Shown here one piece after another: positions 28,220 through 37,989 of a stretch of 64,000 nucleotides of DNA. Both the position numbers and the translations under genes were made by a program. This DNA is from Candidatus Poribacteria bacterium (GTDB taxonomy: Bacteria > Poribacteria > WGA-4E > PCPOR2b), in contig JAJECO010000077.1 in the NCBI GenBank assembly GCA_022822005.1, forward strand, positions 1 to 64,000, written 5' to 3'. Within the stretch, counting starts at the first letter, position 1; each line of letters starts with the position of its first letter. A model generated the notes under the pieces. It was not told where the DNA came from. It made no database searches and worked only from the letters and a program-made list of their open reading frames with translations.

Positions 28220-29452
28220 ATGAGCAATCTAAAAATTCGTGATGTTCGCGTCATCGTGACGCAGCCGACAGCGAATCTCAACATAGTAAAAATAGAGACC
28301 AACGAGCCCGACCTTTACGGTTTAGGTTGTGCTACCTTTACGCAACGCGCACTTGTTGTTGAAACCGCCGTCAACGACTATCTGCGTCCTTTTCTCATTG
28401 GAAAAGATCCCGCTGATATCGAAGACATCTGGCAATCATGCAATGTGTCTCCATACTGGCGGAACGGACCGATTCTCAACAATGCCATAAGCGGCGTAGA
28501 CCAAGCCCTGTGGGACATCAAAGGGAAAGTAGCAGGAATGCCCGTCTACGACCTATTTGGTGGGAAGTCGCGGGAGGCAGCTGCGGTATACATTGTACCG
28601 GGTGGGCAGGATCTCAAAGAGTACGAGGAAAATGTGTGGGCATTTATCGAAGATGGCTTTCGCTATTTCAAACTTGGCGGCACCGACCGTTTTTTTTCTG
28701 AGGATACTCCGCATAGTGACAAACCGGTCATCACGGACAAGGTTTCCGAATCAGTCGGCAGCATCTATGACCCCGTGAAATCAGTTCAGGCTATCGTTCG
28801 CGCTTTTGAACACTTCCGTTCCACTTTTGGCTGGGATGTCGAGGTAATTTACGATGTCCATGAACGTCTCCCACCTATTTTGGGGCTTGGCTTGGCGAAA
28901 GAGCTTGAACCGTTCCGGCTCTTTTTCTTGGAAGACCTCTTTGCACCGGAGGATAACGACTACTTCCGCTTGGTGCGAGAGCAGACCAGTACGCCGATCG
29001 CAATGGGTGAGTTGTACAATAATCCGCACGAGATTATTCCAATGGTCAAAGACCGACTGCTCGATTTTATGCGCGTTCACGTCTCTCAGATCGGTGGGCT
29101 GACACCAGCGCGAAAGTTGGCTGCACTCTGCGAGGCATTCAACGTCCGAACTGCGTGGCACGGACCCACGGATGTATCACCGGTAGGTCACGCCGCCCAA
29201 CTGATGTTGGACCTGAATGTGTGGAATTTCGGCATACAGGAAGCAGGCCCCTACCAAACCGACCTCCTCAAAGAGGTGTTCCCGGGAACACCTGAAGTCC
29301 GAAACGGGTATATGTGGGCTAATGGCAAGCCAGGATTAGGCATAGATATCGACGAGGAACTGGCGGCGAAATATCCCATCACGGACCCAGCACGTTCCAA
29401 CTGGTCGTGGGGTAATGTCCGCCTAGCAGATGGTACCATAATTCGACCGTAA
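28220..29452 (+). CDS. Enolase-superfamily acid-sugar dehydratase (RspA/mannonate dehydratase-like)
   Basis: A 410-residue member of the enolase superfamily, similar to the D-mannonate/D-gluconate dehydratase (RspA) group. The N-terminal capping domain runs to about residue 120, followed by a TIM barrel. Metal-ligand positions are suggested by VIYDVHERLPP, FFLEDLFAPED and AMGELYNNPHE, and the late motif is AWHGPTDVSPVGHAA. In mannonate dehydratases the motif at this place reads HGATDLSPV, so the substrate is probably an acid sugar; the exact one is not predictable. GAGAGGAG precedes the ATG. It begins a three-gene run with a Gfo/Idh/MocA gene and an M14 peptidase. Confidence 0.85.
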   Translation: MSNLKIRDVRVIVTQPTANLNIVKIETNEPDLYGLGCATFTQRALVVETAVNDYLRPFLIGKDPADIEDIWQSCNVSPYWRNGPILNNAISGVDQALWDIKGKVAGMPVYDLFGGKSREAAAVYIVPGGQDLKEYEENVWAFIEDGFRYFKLGGTDRFFSEDTPHSDKPVITDKVSESVGSIYDPVKSVQAIVRAFEHFRSTFGWDVEVIYDVHERLPPILGLGLAKELEPFRLFFLEDLFAPEDNDYFRLVREQTSTPIAMGELYNNPHEIIPMVKDRLLDFMRVHVSQIGGLTPARKLAALCEAFNVRTAWHGPTDVSPVGHAAQLMLDLNVWNFGIQEAGPYQTDLLKEVFPGTPEVRNGYMWANGKPGLGIDIDEELAAKYPITDPARSNWSWGNVRLADGTIIRP

Positions 29453-29553
29453 CACCTTTCTTTCCTGAGGATACGTGAGGAATCATCGTTACAGATTACG
29501 CACTATCTCAAAACCTCAGAACGAGTTGCTTCTAATTGGATAAAGGATGAATT

Positions 29554-30723
29554 ATGCCAGATCGAATCAAAATGGGCTTAATAGGTTGTGGGGGCATGTC
29601 CGGTGCACACATGCGGGGGTATCAAGAGCTTTGGTCGAAAGGGGTTAAGACCTTCGATATCATTGCTGCGTGTGATATTGATGCTAACCGGGCAGAAGAA
29701 CGGGCAAACCAGGCACATGAATTTCAGGGCGGCCCAAAACCAGCTGTCTATACAGATGTTGAAGATATGCTCACCAAGCATTCAGAACTTAACTGCGTGG
29801 ACATCTGCGCCCTCCACAGTGCACACCACACGCTTGCAGTTGCTGCGTTAGAGGCGGGAATGCACGTCATCATCGAAAAGCCGCTCGGTATCACCATGCG
29901 CGCTTGTAAACTTATCCTTGAAGCAGCCGAGAAGAACCAGCGTATCCTTTCTGTCGCAGAAAATTATCGTTTAGCTCGCGACCAGCGTGCGCGACGATGG
30001 GCCGTTCGTCAAGGACGAATAGGTGATCCACGGATGTTCTTTTGGATAGAGGTCGGTGAGGGGTTAGGTAAATGGAGTTGGCGAAATTTCAAGATGGAGG
30101 CCGGCGGTGGCTGGGTGCTTGACGGTGGTGTGCACTTTACGGATCTTATGCGTTTCATCCTCGACAAGGAGGCGATAGAGGTCTATGCTATCAATAAGGC
30201 TTACGAACCTTACCGCTATGATGATCCTGCAGCAAGGCAAGGTGGCTACGATGTTGACGTTGAGGATGCGATGATATCCGCGATTAAGTTTGAAGATGGG
30301 GTGAGTGCACAGTGGACATGGGTCGGATCGGGACCAGGGGAGGGCATCAGTCGCAGAACCGTTTACGGCAGCGAAGGCAGCTTGGATTTCGCGACCGGGC
30401 TGACCCTCCGAAACGGAGAAAACACCAGCAACGAAGCATTGGTCAGTGAATTTCTCGCCCACATCAGTGATGAGGAACGCGAATATTACTTCCCAAGTGG
30501 TATTGAGGATACCGTTGCTATCGAGCTCAAGTATTTCGCGGACGCTATCTTGACGGGGGGTAAACCGGAGGTCGATGGAGTTGAGGGCATGAAGTCGGAG
30601 GGGATCTGCATGGCGGTTTATGAATCCGGGTGGCATGGTCGCCCGGTTACACTCGCAGAGATCGAGAGCTGCGAATTGGAAGGTTATCAAGTCGAGATTA
30701 ACGAGAAGCTGGGAATTGCATAA
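29554..30723 (+). CDS. Gfo/Idh/MocA family NAD(P)-dependent oxidoreductase
   Basis: A 389-residue paralogue of the protein at 2572-3609 with low overall similarity. The Rossmann signature is LIGCGGMSGAHMRGY. It also has VIIEKPLGITMRA with the family EKP, and the following AENYRLARDQRARRW. The region VLDGGVHFTDLMRFI corresponds to the conserved active-site His segment (GGVHxxD). AAAGGA precedes the ATG. Downstream of an acid-sugar dehydratase it may oxidise a sugar or polyol of the same pathway. Confidence 0.9.
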   Translation: MPDRIKMGLIGCGGMSGAHMRGYQELWSKGVKTFDIIAACDIDANRAEERANQAHEFQGGPKPAVYTDVEDMLTKHSELNCVDICALHSAHHTLAVAALEAGMHVIIEKPLGITMRACKLILEAAEKNQRILSVAENYRLARDQRARRWAVRQGRIGDPRMFFWIEVGEGLGKWSWRNFKMEAGGGWVLDGGVHFTDLMRFILDKEAIEVYAINKAYEPYRYDDPAARQGGYDVDVEDAMISAIKFEDGVSAQWTWVGSGPGEGISRRTVYGSEGSLDFATGLTLRNGENTSNEALVSEFLAHISDEEREYYFPSGIEDTVAIELKYFADAILTGGKPEVDGVEGMKSEGICMAVYESGWHGRPVTLAEIESCELEGYQVEINEKLGIA

Positions 30724-30762
30724 AGATTAGATGCTTCACTAATACCGAAACGGGAGATAAGC

Positions 30763-33318
30763 ATGAATCAACAGATAACGTCCCCAGAAGCGTTTTTCGG
30801 ATTCCAAATCGGGAGCGATTTGAAGATGGCACGGTGGGACCAGATTGTAGCCTACTTTCGATTGTTGGAACGACAAAGCGGCAAGATTCAAGTCATTGAT
30901 ATGGGACCCTCTACCGAGGGACATCCGTTCCTATTTGTGATTATCTCCTCACCCGAAAATCTGGAAAATTTGGCGCGCCTTCGCGAGGTGAACGCTCAAA
31001 TCAAAGATCCGCGTGGGATATCGGAGGGAACGATAAACTCGCTGACCGGTGAAGGGAAGGCGATTATCCTCCAATCTATGGGGCTGCATGCAACAGAAAT
31101 TGGCAGTACGCAGATGGTCTCTGAATTGGCGTATGATCAGATCACGCGGAACGACGACGAAGCATTGCGTATTCTGGACAACGTTATCTCGCTGATGGTT
31201 CCTTGTTTCAACCCGGATGGTCAGATTATGGTCACCGACTGGTACAACAGATATGTCGGTACCGAGTATGAAGGGTCTACGCCCCCGTGGTTGTATCACA
31301 AGTATGCTGGACATGACAATAACCGTGACGCTTTCATGTTTAACTTGGTCGAATCCCAATATATGGCGCAAATCATGTATCAGGAATGGCAACCCCACGC
31401 CTATCAAGACCATCACGAGATGGGGTCATACGGCGCCCGTTTATGGATATGTCCCTATTCGGAGCCGCTGCATCCGCACGGCGATCCACTGGTTTGGCGG
31501 GAGATCAGCTGGTATGGTGCCCACATGGCATATAAATTGGAGGAAGCGGGCAAAACCGGTGTTCTTAATGCCTCGTTATTTCCAGCATGGAGTCACCTCG
31601 GTTTCCACTGGATGGGCAACTATCACAACATCGCCAGTATGCTGACGGAATCAGCACACGCTAAGTTGGCGACGCCGATGTACATCCACAGGAGTCAACT
31701 GAAAGGTGAAGACGACAGGAAACAGCTGCTTGATGAGGGTGGCGACACACTAAGGGCATTTCCTCACTACAAACCCCAGACAAACTTCCCGCACCCTTGG
31801 GAGGGCGGTTGGTGGGGCGTGCGCGACATCGTGGAACAGCAGAAAATTGCAGCGTGGGGATTGCTTGACATGGCAGCGCGGAATAAGGACACAATTCTGC
31901 GAAACGCTTATCTGAAGGCAAAACGACAAACTGAACTTGGTGCCTCCAGCGCACCTGCCGCATACCTCATCCGCCCAGACCAGCACGATCCGTTGACCGT
32001 TATATGCACGATTAACAAACTGCTGGTTCAGGGGATAGACATTCAGAAAGCGGCACAAACCTTTACCGTCAACGGTTCAAACTACCCGGCGGGCACCTAT
32101 TGCATCCCTCTCAATCAACCGAAGATGGGAGTTATCAAAACGCTGTTGGGACGCACCTTATATCCGGACGACGCTTGGACACGACAACCAGATGGCACGC
32201 CTCAGCGCCCTTATGATTCCGCAACGGATACTATGGCGGAGTTTATGGGGGTGGTTGCCGTGCCGGTACAGGGCGATATTGACGGGAATTTTGAGATTAT
32301 TGCAGCACCTGAACCCCTTACTGGAGCAATGGTCGGCACCTCGCAGGTTGGTTATCTTTTTGATGGTAGGTTAAACGACAGTTTCAAAGCTCTCAATCGG
32401 TCGTTTGATCAGGGTGTAGAAGTTACCCGACTTCAAGGAACGGTGTCGGTGGGAGACGAAACATTTCCGGCGGGGGCGTTTGTGGCTGCTGCTGGATCTG
32501 AAGAGTTACTCGCAAAGATTGCCCAAGATTGTGGTGTTACCTTTTACGCGCTTGAAGGGAACATAGAAACGGAACAGAGTGAAATCCAGCGAGCACGAAT
32601 CGGTATGTATCAGCGATATTGGGGCGGGAATATGGATGAGGGCTGGACACGGTTGGTCTTGGAGCAGTTTGGGTTCCCATACGAAACCCTGAGAGATGAG
32701 GAGATTGAAACTGGCAACCTAAATCAACGGATTGACGTCCTCATACTCCCGGATGACTCCACTGACATGATGGCTGGCAACAATGCGGAGGATCGGCTCA
32801 GAGAAAATCCCATCCCACCAGAATACCGGAGTGGTATTGGAGAGAAAGGGATTGAAGCAATACGAGAATTTGTAACGGCTGGTGGAAGGTTAGTAGCACT
32901 CAACCAAGCTTGTAACTTTGTTATTGAGGAATTGGGATTGCCAATCACAAATGTCGTCGCGGGGAAATCCGCGAAGCAGTTTTACTGTCCCGGCTCCACA
33001 CTACACGCCAATATCGATACGACACATCCCCTGGCTTACGGTATGCCCGACGAGGCACTTGTCTTTTTCTGGAGCGGTCCGACCTTCCGCGTTCAACCCT
33101 CTTTTTCCAATGAAAAATGCGAGATTCTCGTTCAATACCCTGAGAGGGATATTTTGCAGAGTGGATGGCTCGTGGGTGAGGAACAGATAGCCGGAACAGT
33201 GGGCATGATTTCAGCACAGTACGGCAAAGGTTCGGTTGTCCTCTTCGGATTCAGACCTCAGCATCGAGCGCAGACGCACGGGACGTTCAAGCTGTTTTTC
33301 AATACCCTCCTTGGTTAG
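30763..33318 (+). CDS. Large M14 family zinc carboxypeptidase-like protein
   Basis: An 851-residue protein. The N-terminal half has the M14 zinc motif LHATEIGS (HxxE) near residue 110, then LMVPCFNPDGQIMVTDWY and AGHDNNRDAFMFN, and the third zinc ligand in AYQDHHEMGSYG (about residue 218). The C-terminal half (from about 600) is a class-I glutamine-amidotransferase-like fold with LILPDDSTDMM and VTAGGRLVALNQ, possibly a carbohydrate-binding or structural module. No signal peptide is visible at the N terminus, which is unusual for M14 enzymes. Substrate unknown. It is 39 bp after the Gfo/Idh/MocA gene. Confidence 0.82.
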   Translation: MNQQITSPEAFFGFQIGSDLKMARWDQIVAYFRLLERQSGKIQVIDMGPSTEGHPFLFVIISSPENLENLARLREVNAQIKDPRGISEGTINSLTGEGKAIILQSMGLHATEIGSTQMVSELAYDQITRNDDEALRILDNVISLMVPCFNPDGQIMVTDWYNRYVGTEYEGSTPPWLYHKYAGHDNNRDAFMFNLVESQYMAQIMYQEWQPHAYQDHHEMGSYGARLWICPYSEPLHPHGDPLVWREISWYGAHMAYKLEEAGKTGVLNASLFPAWSHLGFHWMGNYHNIASMLTESAHAKLATPMYIHRSQLKGEDDRKQLLDEGGDTLRAFPHYKPQTNFPHPWEGGWWGVRDIVEQQKIAAWGLLDMAARNKDTILRNAYLKAKRQTELGASSAPAAYLIRPDQHDPLTVICTINKLLVQGIDIQKAAQTFTVNGSNYPAGTYCIPLNQPKMGVIKTLLGRTLYPDDAWTRQPDGTPQRPYDSATDTMAEFMGVVAVPVQGDIDGNFEIIAAPEPLTGAMVGTSQVGYLFDGRLNDSFKALNRSFDQGVEVTRLQGTVSVGDETFPAGAFVAAAGSEELLAKIAQDCGVTFYALEGNIETEQSEIQRARIGMYQRYWGGNMDEGWTRLVLEQFGFPYETLRDEEIETGNLNQRIDVLILPDDSTDMMAGNNAEDRLRENPIPPEYRSGIGEKGIEAIREFVTAGGRLVALNQACNFVIEELGLPITNVVAGKSAKQFYCPGSTLHANIDTTHPLAYGMPDEALVFFWSGPTFRVQPSFSNEKCEILVQYPERDILQSGWLVGEEQIAGTVGMISAQYGKGSVVLFGFRPQHRAQTHGTFKLFFNTLLG

Positions 33319-33375
33319 CACTGACCGTGTGTAAATAATTTATACAAAGGAATCAATAATATAGGAGATTGCGTT

Positions 33376-33972
33376 ATGCTGCCGGGTAAGATGAGGATTG
33401 GACGCGCAGATTTCAGCGGTCAAATTCACGCTGGGTTGGCGTTTATCTTTCTCGCATTCACACCGTTTATTTTAACGTCGTGCGGAGATATACCGGTTGA
33501 ACTGATTACTGAAGAAAATGAGGGGTTTGAATCGCTGAGTGTAGTGGAGGAGGCTGAGATAAAGGTGGCGTTGAATGATCGGTCGTTCCGTCAGTTTGAT
33601 CCTGATGTCGACGCCAGTCCGAGAAAAGGGGTTATTCTCGATTTCTTTAACGGGATCAGTCTCTGGGCACAATACGCCGAAGGCAATTATGCAATCCACG
33701 AATGGGAGGCACACGCAAACGATTATCGCGTTGAAAGGGCAATCAACGATTCAGAAATCAGAATTCACTTCATCCAACCGAGTACTCAGAGAATACTTCC
33801 GGATCAGTGTGAAAATTGTATTGAAACGGCGGGGATCTCTATTTCGATCAGGAATGTCTTCGATAGCAAAAGAATAAATTTCAAACTGAATGATCCTGAT
33901 AATAGCTTGCCTTCGCCGTTTCCTGTATTTCAGTCGTGGACAAAATTTCGGGAAGATGAATATTTCGACTGA
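33376..33972 (+). CDS. Putative lipoprotein of unknown function
   Basis: A 198-residue protein with a long n-region, hydrophobic core and the lipobox LTSC at about residue 35, so cleavage before Cys would leave a lipid-anchored protein starting CGDIPVELI. No known domain is seen in the mature part, which is acidic with an ISLWAQYAEGNYAIHEWEAH stretch. AGGAG precedes the ATG. The start may alternatively be the second Met (MRIGRAD). It is convergent with another lipoprotein gene only 29 bp away. Confidence 0.7.
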   Translation: MLPGKMRIGRADFSGQIHAGLAFIFLAFTPFILTSCGDIPVELITEENEGFESLSVVEEAEIKVALNDRSFRQFDPDVDASPRKGVILDFFNGISLWAQYAEGNYAIHEWEAHANDYRVERAINDSEIRIHFIQPSTQRILPDQCENCIETAGISISIRNVFDSKRINFKLNDPDNSLPSPFPVFQSWTKFREDEYFD

Positions 33973-34001
33973 GAGGTGGTTTGACTGACATTTCAGACTA
34001 T

Positions 34002-34592
34002 CTATAACTTCTGTAGAACTGTCGAGCCATCAGCTTCGTCTGGATTCAATACAAGCGTGTCCCCAGTTCGCTGCCATGTCCCCGTTTCCACCTCATCAAA
34101 ATCAAAGATCTCCGTTGTGTAAGCGGAACCAACCAAAAAGTAGCTACCCGGTATTTGATCCTTACCAACGAGTACCCCCTGAGTATTTCCCACCTTCAAC
34201 TCCAATCGAATCACAATCTCTATCTCCATGACTCCGGCTTCAGAAAATGTATAAGTGATGCTCCCATCATAACCGGTAACACCATCACCAGACCAAAACG
34301 CTGCGATCGCCTGTTCCAGAAGATCTCCTGCCACAGCTGAACCGTCAGCATCCAAAAAAGTCCAGTCCTCATCGTCATAATCGTCATACTCGGCAAGGGT
34401 TTCTAGCAAACTGAGTCCCTGATAACTTTCAAGTGCCCATGCCCCCAGCCACCCATTATCCTCAGGTTCAATCGTATCAGGATCCGTGAGATCAATAATC
34501 AATACGTCAATGTCACCGCAGCCGAGGATGCCGATAAGTCCACAGATCGCAGCCACCGCTAACAACATGCCACAAATCACTTGCTTAAACAT
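34002..34592 (-). CDS. Putative lipoprotein of unknown function
   Basis: A 196-residue protein. The signal peptide ends in the lipobox ILGC at residues 22-25, giving a mature CGDIDVLIIDL start. The mature domain is acidic with a beta-rich region (GSITYTFSEAGVMEIEIVIR) that could be lipocalin-like, but no family is recognised. AAAGGAG-type sequence precedes the ATG. It is convergent with the other CGDI-lipoprotein at 33376. The similarity between the two is limited to the anchor region. Confidence 0.7.
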   Translation of the reverse strand: MFKQVICGMLLAVAAICGLIGILGCGDIDVLIIDLTDPDTIEPEDNGWLGAWALESYQGLSLLETLAEYDDYDDEDWTFLDADGSAVAGDLLEQAIAAFWSGDGVTGYDGSITYTFSEAGVMEIEIVIRLELKVGNTQGVLVGKDQIPGSYFLVGSAYTTEIFDFDEVETGTWQRTGDTLVLNPDEADGSTVLQKL

Positions 34593-34700
34593 TTTGAGCT
34601 CCTTTCTGAGTATGCTTTATATCCAATTTATTTCACCAACCCCCCGGAGAGCACACTTAGGGATTAACCTTAGGGCAAGGAGCAGAGGGTGTCAAGGGAT

Positions 34701-35504
34701 TTACTCGCTATCTTCTCCCAACGTTGTGCGCCCGGTACGATGTGGCGGTTCGTAGATTGCCAGTTCCTCCGGCGTCGGATCAGGGATCGGGCATTCCGCA
34801 TGCGGCGAACCCCATGAGAGGAACCCGGGGGAGCACTTGAATAGAATAGAACGGCGTTCACGGTCAGTCGGCTGCCAGGGGAGTGTGCCGTGCACCAATG
34901 CTTCGTTGAAGATTACGACCGACCCTGGACCGGCAACAACCTGTTGGATGCAACCCATCCCATCCTCTGTGGACAAGACATGGTGAGGCGGACGGTAGTT
35001 TGATTTGTGACTGCCGGGTACACATGCAAATCCACCATCGCCTTCGCGTACCTCAGTCAGTTGCCATGCAGCAACGCAGAGTCCACACTGCATCCGACCG
35101 TGCTCAAATCGGTGATATTGACTCGGATCGAAGGTCATTCCACCGTGCAGCCAGTGTCCCTCCGTTCCCTTAACCATCTGAATGAGTCCGGGTCCGTGAT
35201 CCAACCGAAAACCGTGCCCCAATACCTCGTTGAAGATGTCAATGACTCTTGGATGTGTCAACATCCGTCGAAACGGTTCGCACCAAGGCCGATCAAACGT
35301 CAACGGGTTTTGATGAAACTCTCCGCGCCCTGTAGCCCCTTCCAGATGTTTAGATCCGTGCGACAGCCCCGGATCACGGTTGGCAATCAGATGTGCGTGG
35401 CGGTCAACGGCTTCATTGGCTAACGCCACTTCGTCTGACGTAAGTACGTCCTCAACTACGACATAACCCCAAAGGTCGAACAGAAATTTTTCATTATCGG
35501 TCAT
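34701..35504 (-). CDS. Phytanoyl-CoA dioxygenase (PhyH) family protein
   Basis: A 267-residue Fe(II)/2-oxoglutarate-dependent dioxygenase. The likely His-x-Asp/Glu metal pair is in the WLHGGMTFDPSQY region, with the distal His and 2-oxoglutarate-binding Arg in VHGTLPWQPTDRERRSILF (about residue 218-235). The N terminus begins FLFDLWGYVVVEDVL, typical of PhyH. PhyH proteins in this type of lineage are numerous and their substrates are mostly unknown; a hydroxylation is expected. It is divergent from the cupin gene. Confidence 0.87.
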   Translation of the reverse strand: MTDNEKFLFDLWGYVVVEDVLTSDEVALANEAVDRHAHLIANRDPGLSHGSKHLEGATGRGEFHQNPLTFDRPWCEPFRRMLTHPRVIDIFNEVLGHGFRLDHGPGLIQMVKGTEGHWLHGGMTFDPSQYHRFEHGRMQCGLCVAAWQLTEVREGDGGFACVPGSHKSNYRPPHHVLSTEDGMGCIQQVVAGPGSVVIFNEALVHGTLPWQPTDRERRSILFKCSPGFLSWGSPHAECPIPDPTPEELAIYEPPHRTGRTTLGEDSE

Positions 35505-35661
35505 ACGTATCAGCCTTCCCTTTCTTGTAATTAAGTTATGGACATTGATGCGGCAAGGGCACTATAATGTAGGAGAATATGCTATGCGCAAGGAGTCAAC
35601 GTTTCTTGCTTGGCATTGCGTCTTACGTACTATTTTAACATAATTTGAAGGAGAATGAACC

Positions 35662-36060
35662 ATGAGTGGAAAATTTATCCCCGCAGCGGAAGCAGAACGT
35701 GAACAACTGGATTGGGGCGGATTGGCCTGGTTGAGTCGCCCCCAAACAACGGACGCAAAAGACTTAGTCGTCATAGAAGTAAGTCTATCACCCGGCGGAG
35801 GGCACAACTTCCACAAACATCCGGAACAGGAAGAGGTAATTTACGTCATTGACGGGACGGTCGAACAGTGGCTCCGCGACGAGAAACGGATGCTGAGTTC
35901 AGGCGATTCAATATTCATCCCCGCTGACGCCGTACACGCTTCGTTCAATACCTCCGCCACCTCGGCAAAACTACTTGCCATTTTAGGGCCATGTGTTGGC
36001 GATGAAGGGTATCAGTTGATCGATGTTGCCGATACGGCACCATGGAACACACTGCGCTAA
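35662..36060 (+). CDS. Cupin-domain protein
   Basis: A 132-residue single beta-barrel cupin. The first motif is PGGGHNFHKHPEQEEVIYVIDG, with the His-x-His-x4-Glu metal ligands in it, and the second motif is the IFIPADAVHASFN region. The isolated fold can be an enzyme, sugar binder or metal-dependent isomerase; the sequence does not say which. GAAGGAG precedes the ATG. It is divergent from PhyH, about 157 bp away. Confidence 0.82.
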   Translation: MSGKFIPAAEAEREQLDWGGLAWLSRPQTTDAKDLVVIEVSLSPGGGHNFHKHPEQEEVIYVIDGTVEQWLRDEKRMLSSGDSIFIPADAVHASFNTSATSAKLLAILGPCVGDEGYQLIDVADTAPWNTLR

Positions 36061-36091
36061 ATTTCTGCGGGTTCCACCACGCCAGATAAAT

Positions 36092-37915
36092 CTACTCGAC
36101 GGTGACGCTTTTCGCCAAGTTCCGGGGTTGGTCTACATCGCAGCCGCGATGCACAGCGGTATAGTAGGCGAGTAGTTGGAGTGGCAGAGCGACAAGCAGC
36201 GGGGAAAGCTCCTCTGCAATATCGGGGATATAGAGTACTTCGTGGGCATACGCTTTGATTTCTGTATTCCCCTCGGTTGCAATGGCAATCACAACGCCAT
36301 TCCGGGCACGGATCTCTTGGATAGCGCTCACAATTTTAGGATAAATGCTGCCGTTGGTAGCAATACACACGACCGGTACATCCTCGTTAATCAGCGCGAT
36401 TGGACCGTGCTTTAATTCGCCTGCTGGATGTCCCGCTGCATGAATGTACGAGATCTCCTTGAGTTTCAAGGCACCCTCAAGGGCGTTGGGATAGTTGTAG
36501 CTACGCCCTATAAACATGAATGCGCCGACATCGCTATATTTCTCCGCACATGCATAGATCCGTTCCTGCTGAATGGCTCGTTCCACAAGAGACGGTACGG
36601 TTTTGAGAGTTTGCAGAAACTCCTGTATCTCTCCGGGTGCCAATATTCCCTTTAGCCTACCTAAGTGCATTGCAAGCAACCCAAGCACCGCGATCTGTGC
36701 GGTATAAGCTTTGGTAGAGGCGACGCCGATTTCGAGTCCAGCATGAAGTTCGATGACCGCATCCGCCTCTCGTGCAATCGTGCTGTTAATGGCATTACAC
36801 AGTGCTAACACGCGCATGAACTTACTCTTTGCCTTGCGCAGTCCCTCCAGTGTATCGGCTGTCTCACCAGATTGAGAGATAGCAATGACTAACGTATCTC
36901 CCTCCAAAACTGGGTTGCGGTAGCGAAACTCTGAGGAGATATCCACTTCGGTATGGATGTGTGCATATTGTTCCAGCAAGTACTTGCCGATAAGGCCAGC
37001 GTGCCATGACGTGCCACATGCTTGAATAACAATCCGGTTCACGCGGGCGAGAAATCCGTCGTCCAAGCCCGATTCTCCAAAATCAACCTCCATCTCATCG
37101 GTCACATAGATATTATATAAACGCCGCAAGACATTCGGTTGCTCGTGGATCTCCTTGAGCATGAAATGTGGATAGTCGCCTTTATCTGCGATGTCTGGGC
37201 TCAGACCGATGTGATGGATACGTGGTTCGATCTCTTCTCCTTCCACCGTTTGAAGCGCGACCTCGTCCCGTGTAAGCACTGCAATCTGATCGTCCTCAAG
37301 ATAAACCATCTGCTGCGTATGTGGAAGTAGCGCTGGCACGTCCGAAGCCACAAAATTCTCTCCCTCCCCAAGACCCAAGATGAGTGGGCTACCGCGTCTT
37401 GCGACTACAATGCGATCCGGCGACTGATGGTGGATAAAGGCCGCCGAGAATGTCCCCTCCACTTGCTGGAGTGCATCCGAAACCGCGCTGACTAAATCTC
37501 CATCCATGACTTCTTCAACGAGGTGTGCCAGTACCTCTGTATCCGTATCCGATTCAAATAGGTGTCCCCGTCCTTGCAAGTCACGCTTGAGTGGAAGATA
37601 GTTCTCAATGATGCCGTTATGTACGACCGCCAAGGTCTTGCCTTCGTCGGTGTGTGGATGGGCATTGCGTTCACTCGGTTCTCCATGTGTTGCCCAGCGA
37701 GTATGACCGATACCAATCGCACCCCGCATCGGATTCTGGCGGAGGCTTTCGTCCAACTCGCGTAGTTTTCCTGCCCGTTTCCTCAAATCTATCTCCCCAT
37801 CGCTGATGACAGCCATACCGGCTGAATCATAACCCCGGTACTGAAGTCGTTCCAATCCTGTCCATAAGACTGAGTCAGCGTATTTGTCTCCGATGTATGC
37901 GACAATTCCACACAT
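36092..37915 (-). CDS. glmS: Glutamine-fructose-6-phosphate aminotransferase (isomerising)
   Basis: A 607-residue enzyme making glucosamine-6-phosphate from fructose-6-phosphate and glutamine, the first step to UDP-GlcNAc. The N terminus is MCGIVAYIG with the Cys2 nucleophile, followed by GHTRWATHGEPSERNAHPH and the double SIS isomerase half (SQSGETADTLEGL, GPIALINEDVPV). The C terminus is QPRNLAKSVTVE. AGGAAAGGA precedes the ATG. It is the last gene of a cluster with glmM and yvcK. No glmS ribozyme fits in the 74-bp leader to yvcK. Confidence 0.97.
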   Translation of the reverse strand: MCGIVAYIGDKYADSVLWTGLERLQYRGYDSAGMAVISDGEIDLRKRAGKLRELDESLRQNPMRGAIGIGHTRWATHGEPSERNAHPHTDEGKTLAVVHNGIIENYLPLKRDLQGRGHLFESDTDTEVLAHLVEEVMDGDLVSAVSDALQQVEGTFSAAFIHHQSPDRIVVARRGSPLILGLGEGENFVASDVPALLPHTQQMVYLEDDQIAVLTRDEVALQTVEGEEIEPRIHHIGLSPDIADKGDYPHFMLKEIHEQPNVLRRLYNIYVTDEMEVDFGESGLDDGFLARVNRIVIQACGTSWHAGLIGKYLLEQYAHIHTEVDISSEFRYRNPVLEGDTLVIAISQSGETADTLEGLRKAKSKFMRVLALCNAINSTIAREADAVIELHAGLEIGVASTKAYTAQIAVLGLLAMHLGRLKGILAPGEIQEFLQTLKTVPSLVERAIQQERIYACAEKYSDVGAFMFIGRSYNYPNALEGALKLKEISYIHAAGHPAGELKHGPIALINEDVPVVCIATNGSIYPKIVSAIQEIRARNGVVIAIATEGNTEIKAYAHEVLYIPDIAEELSPLLVALPLQLLAYYTAVHRGCDVDQPRNLAKSVTVE

Positions 37916-37989
37916 AGTTTTTCCTTTCCTAAGTTCTTTATCAAGGGAGTATTTGGGTGGGGTGCAAATGAAAAAAGGCAGTACTTACG

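Noticed and set aside
37916-37989. Possible glmS ribozyme leader
   Set aside because: Only 74 bp separate yvcK and glmS; this is too short for the ribozyme and no matching core is visible.
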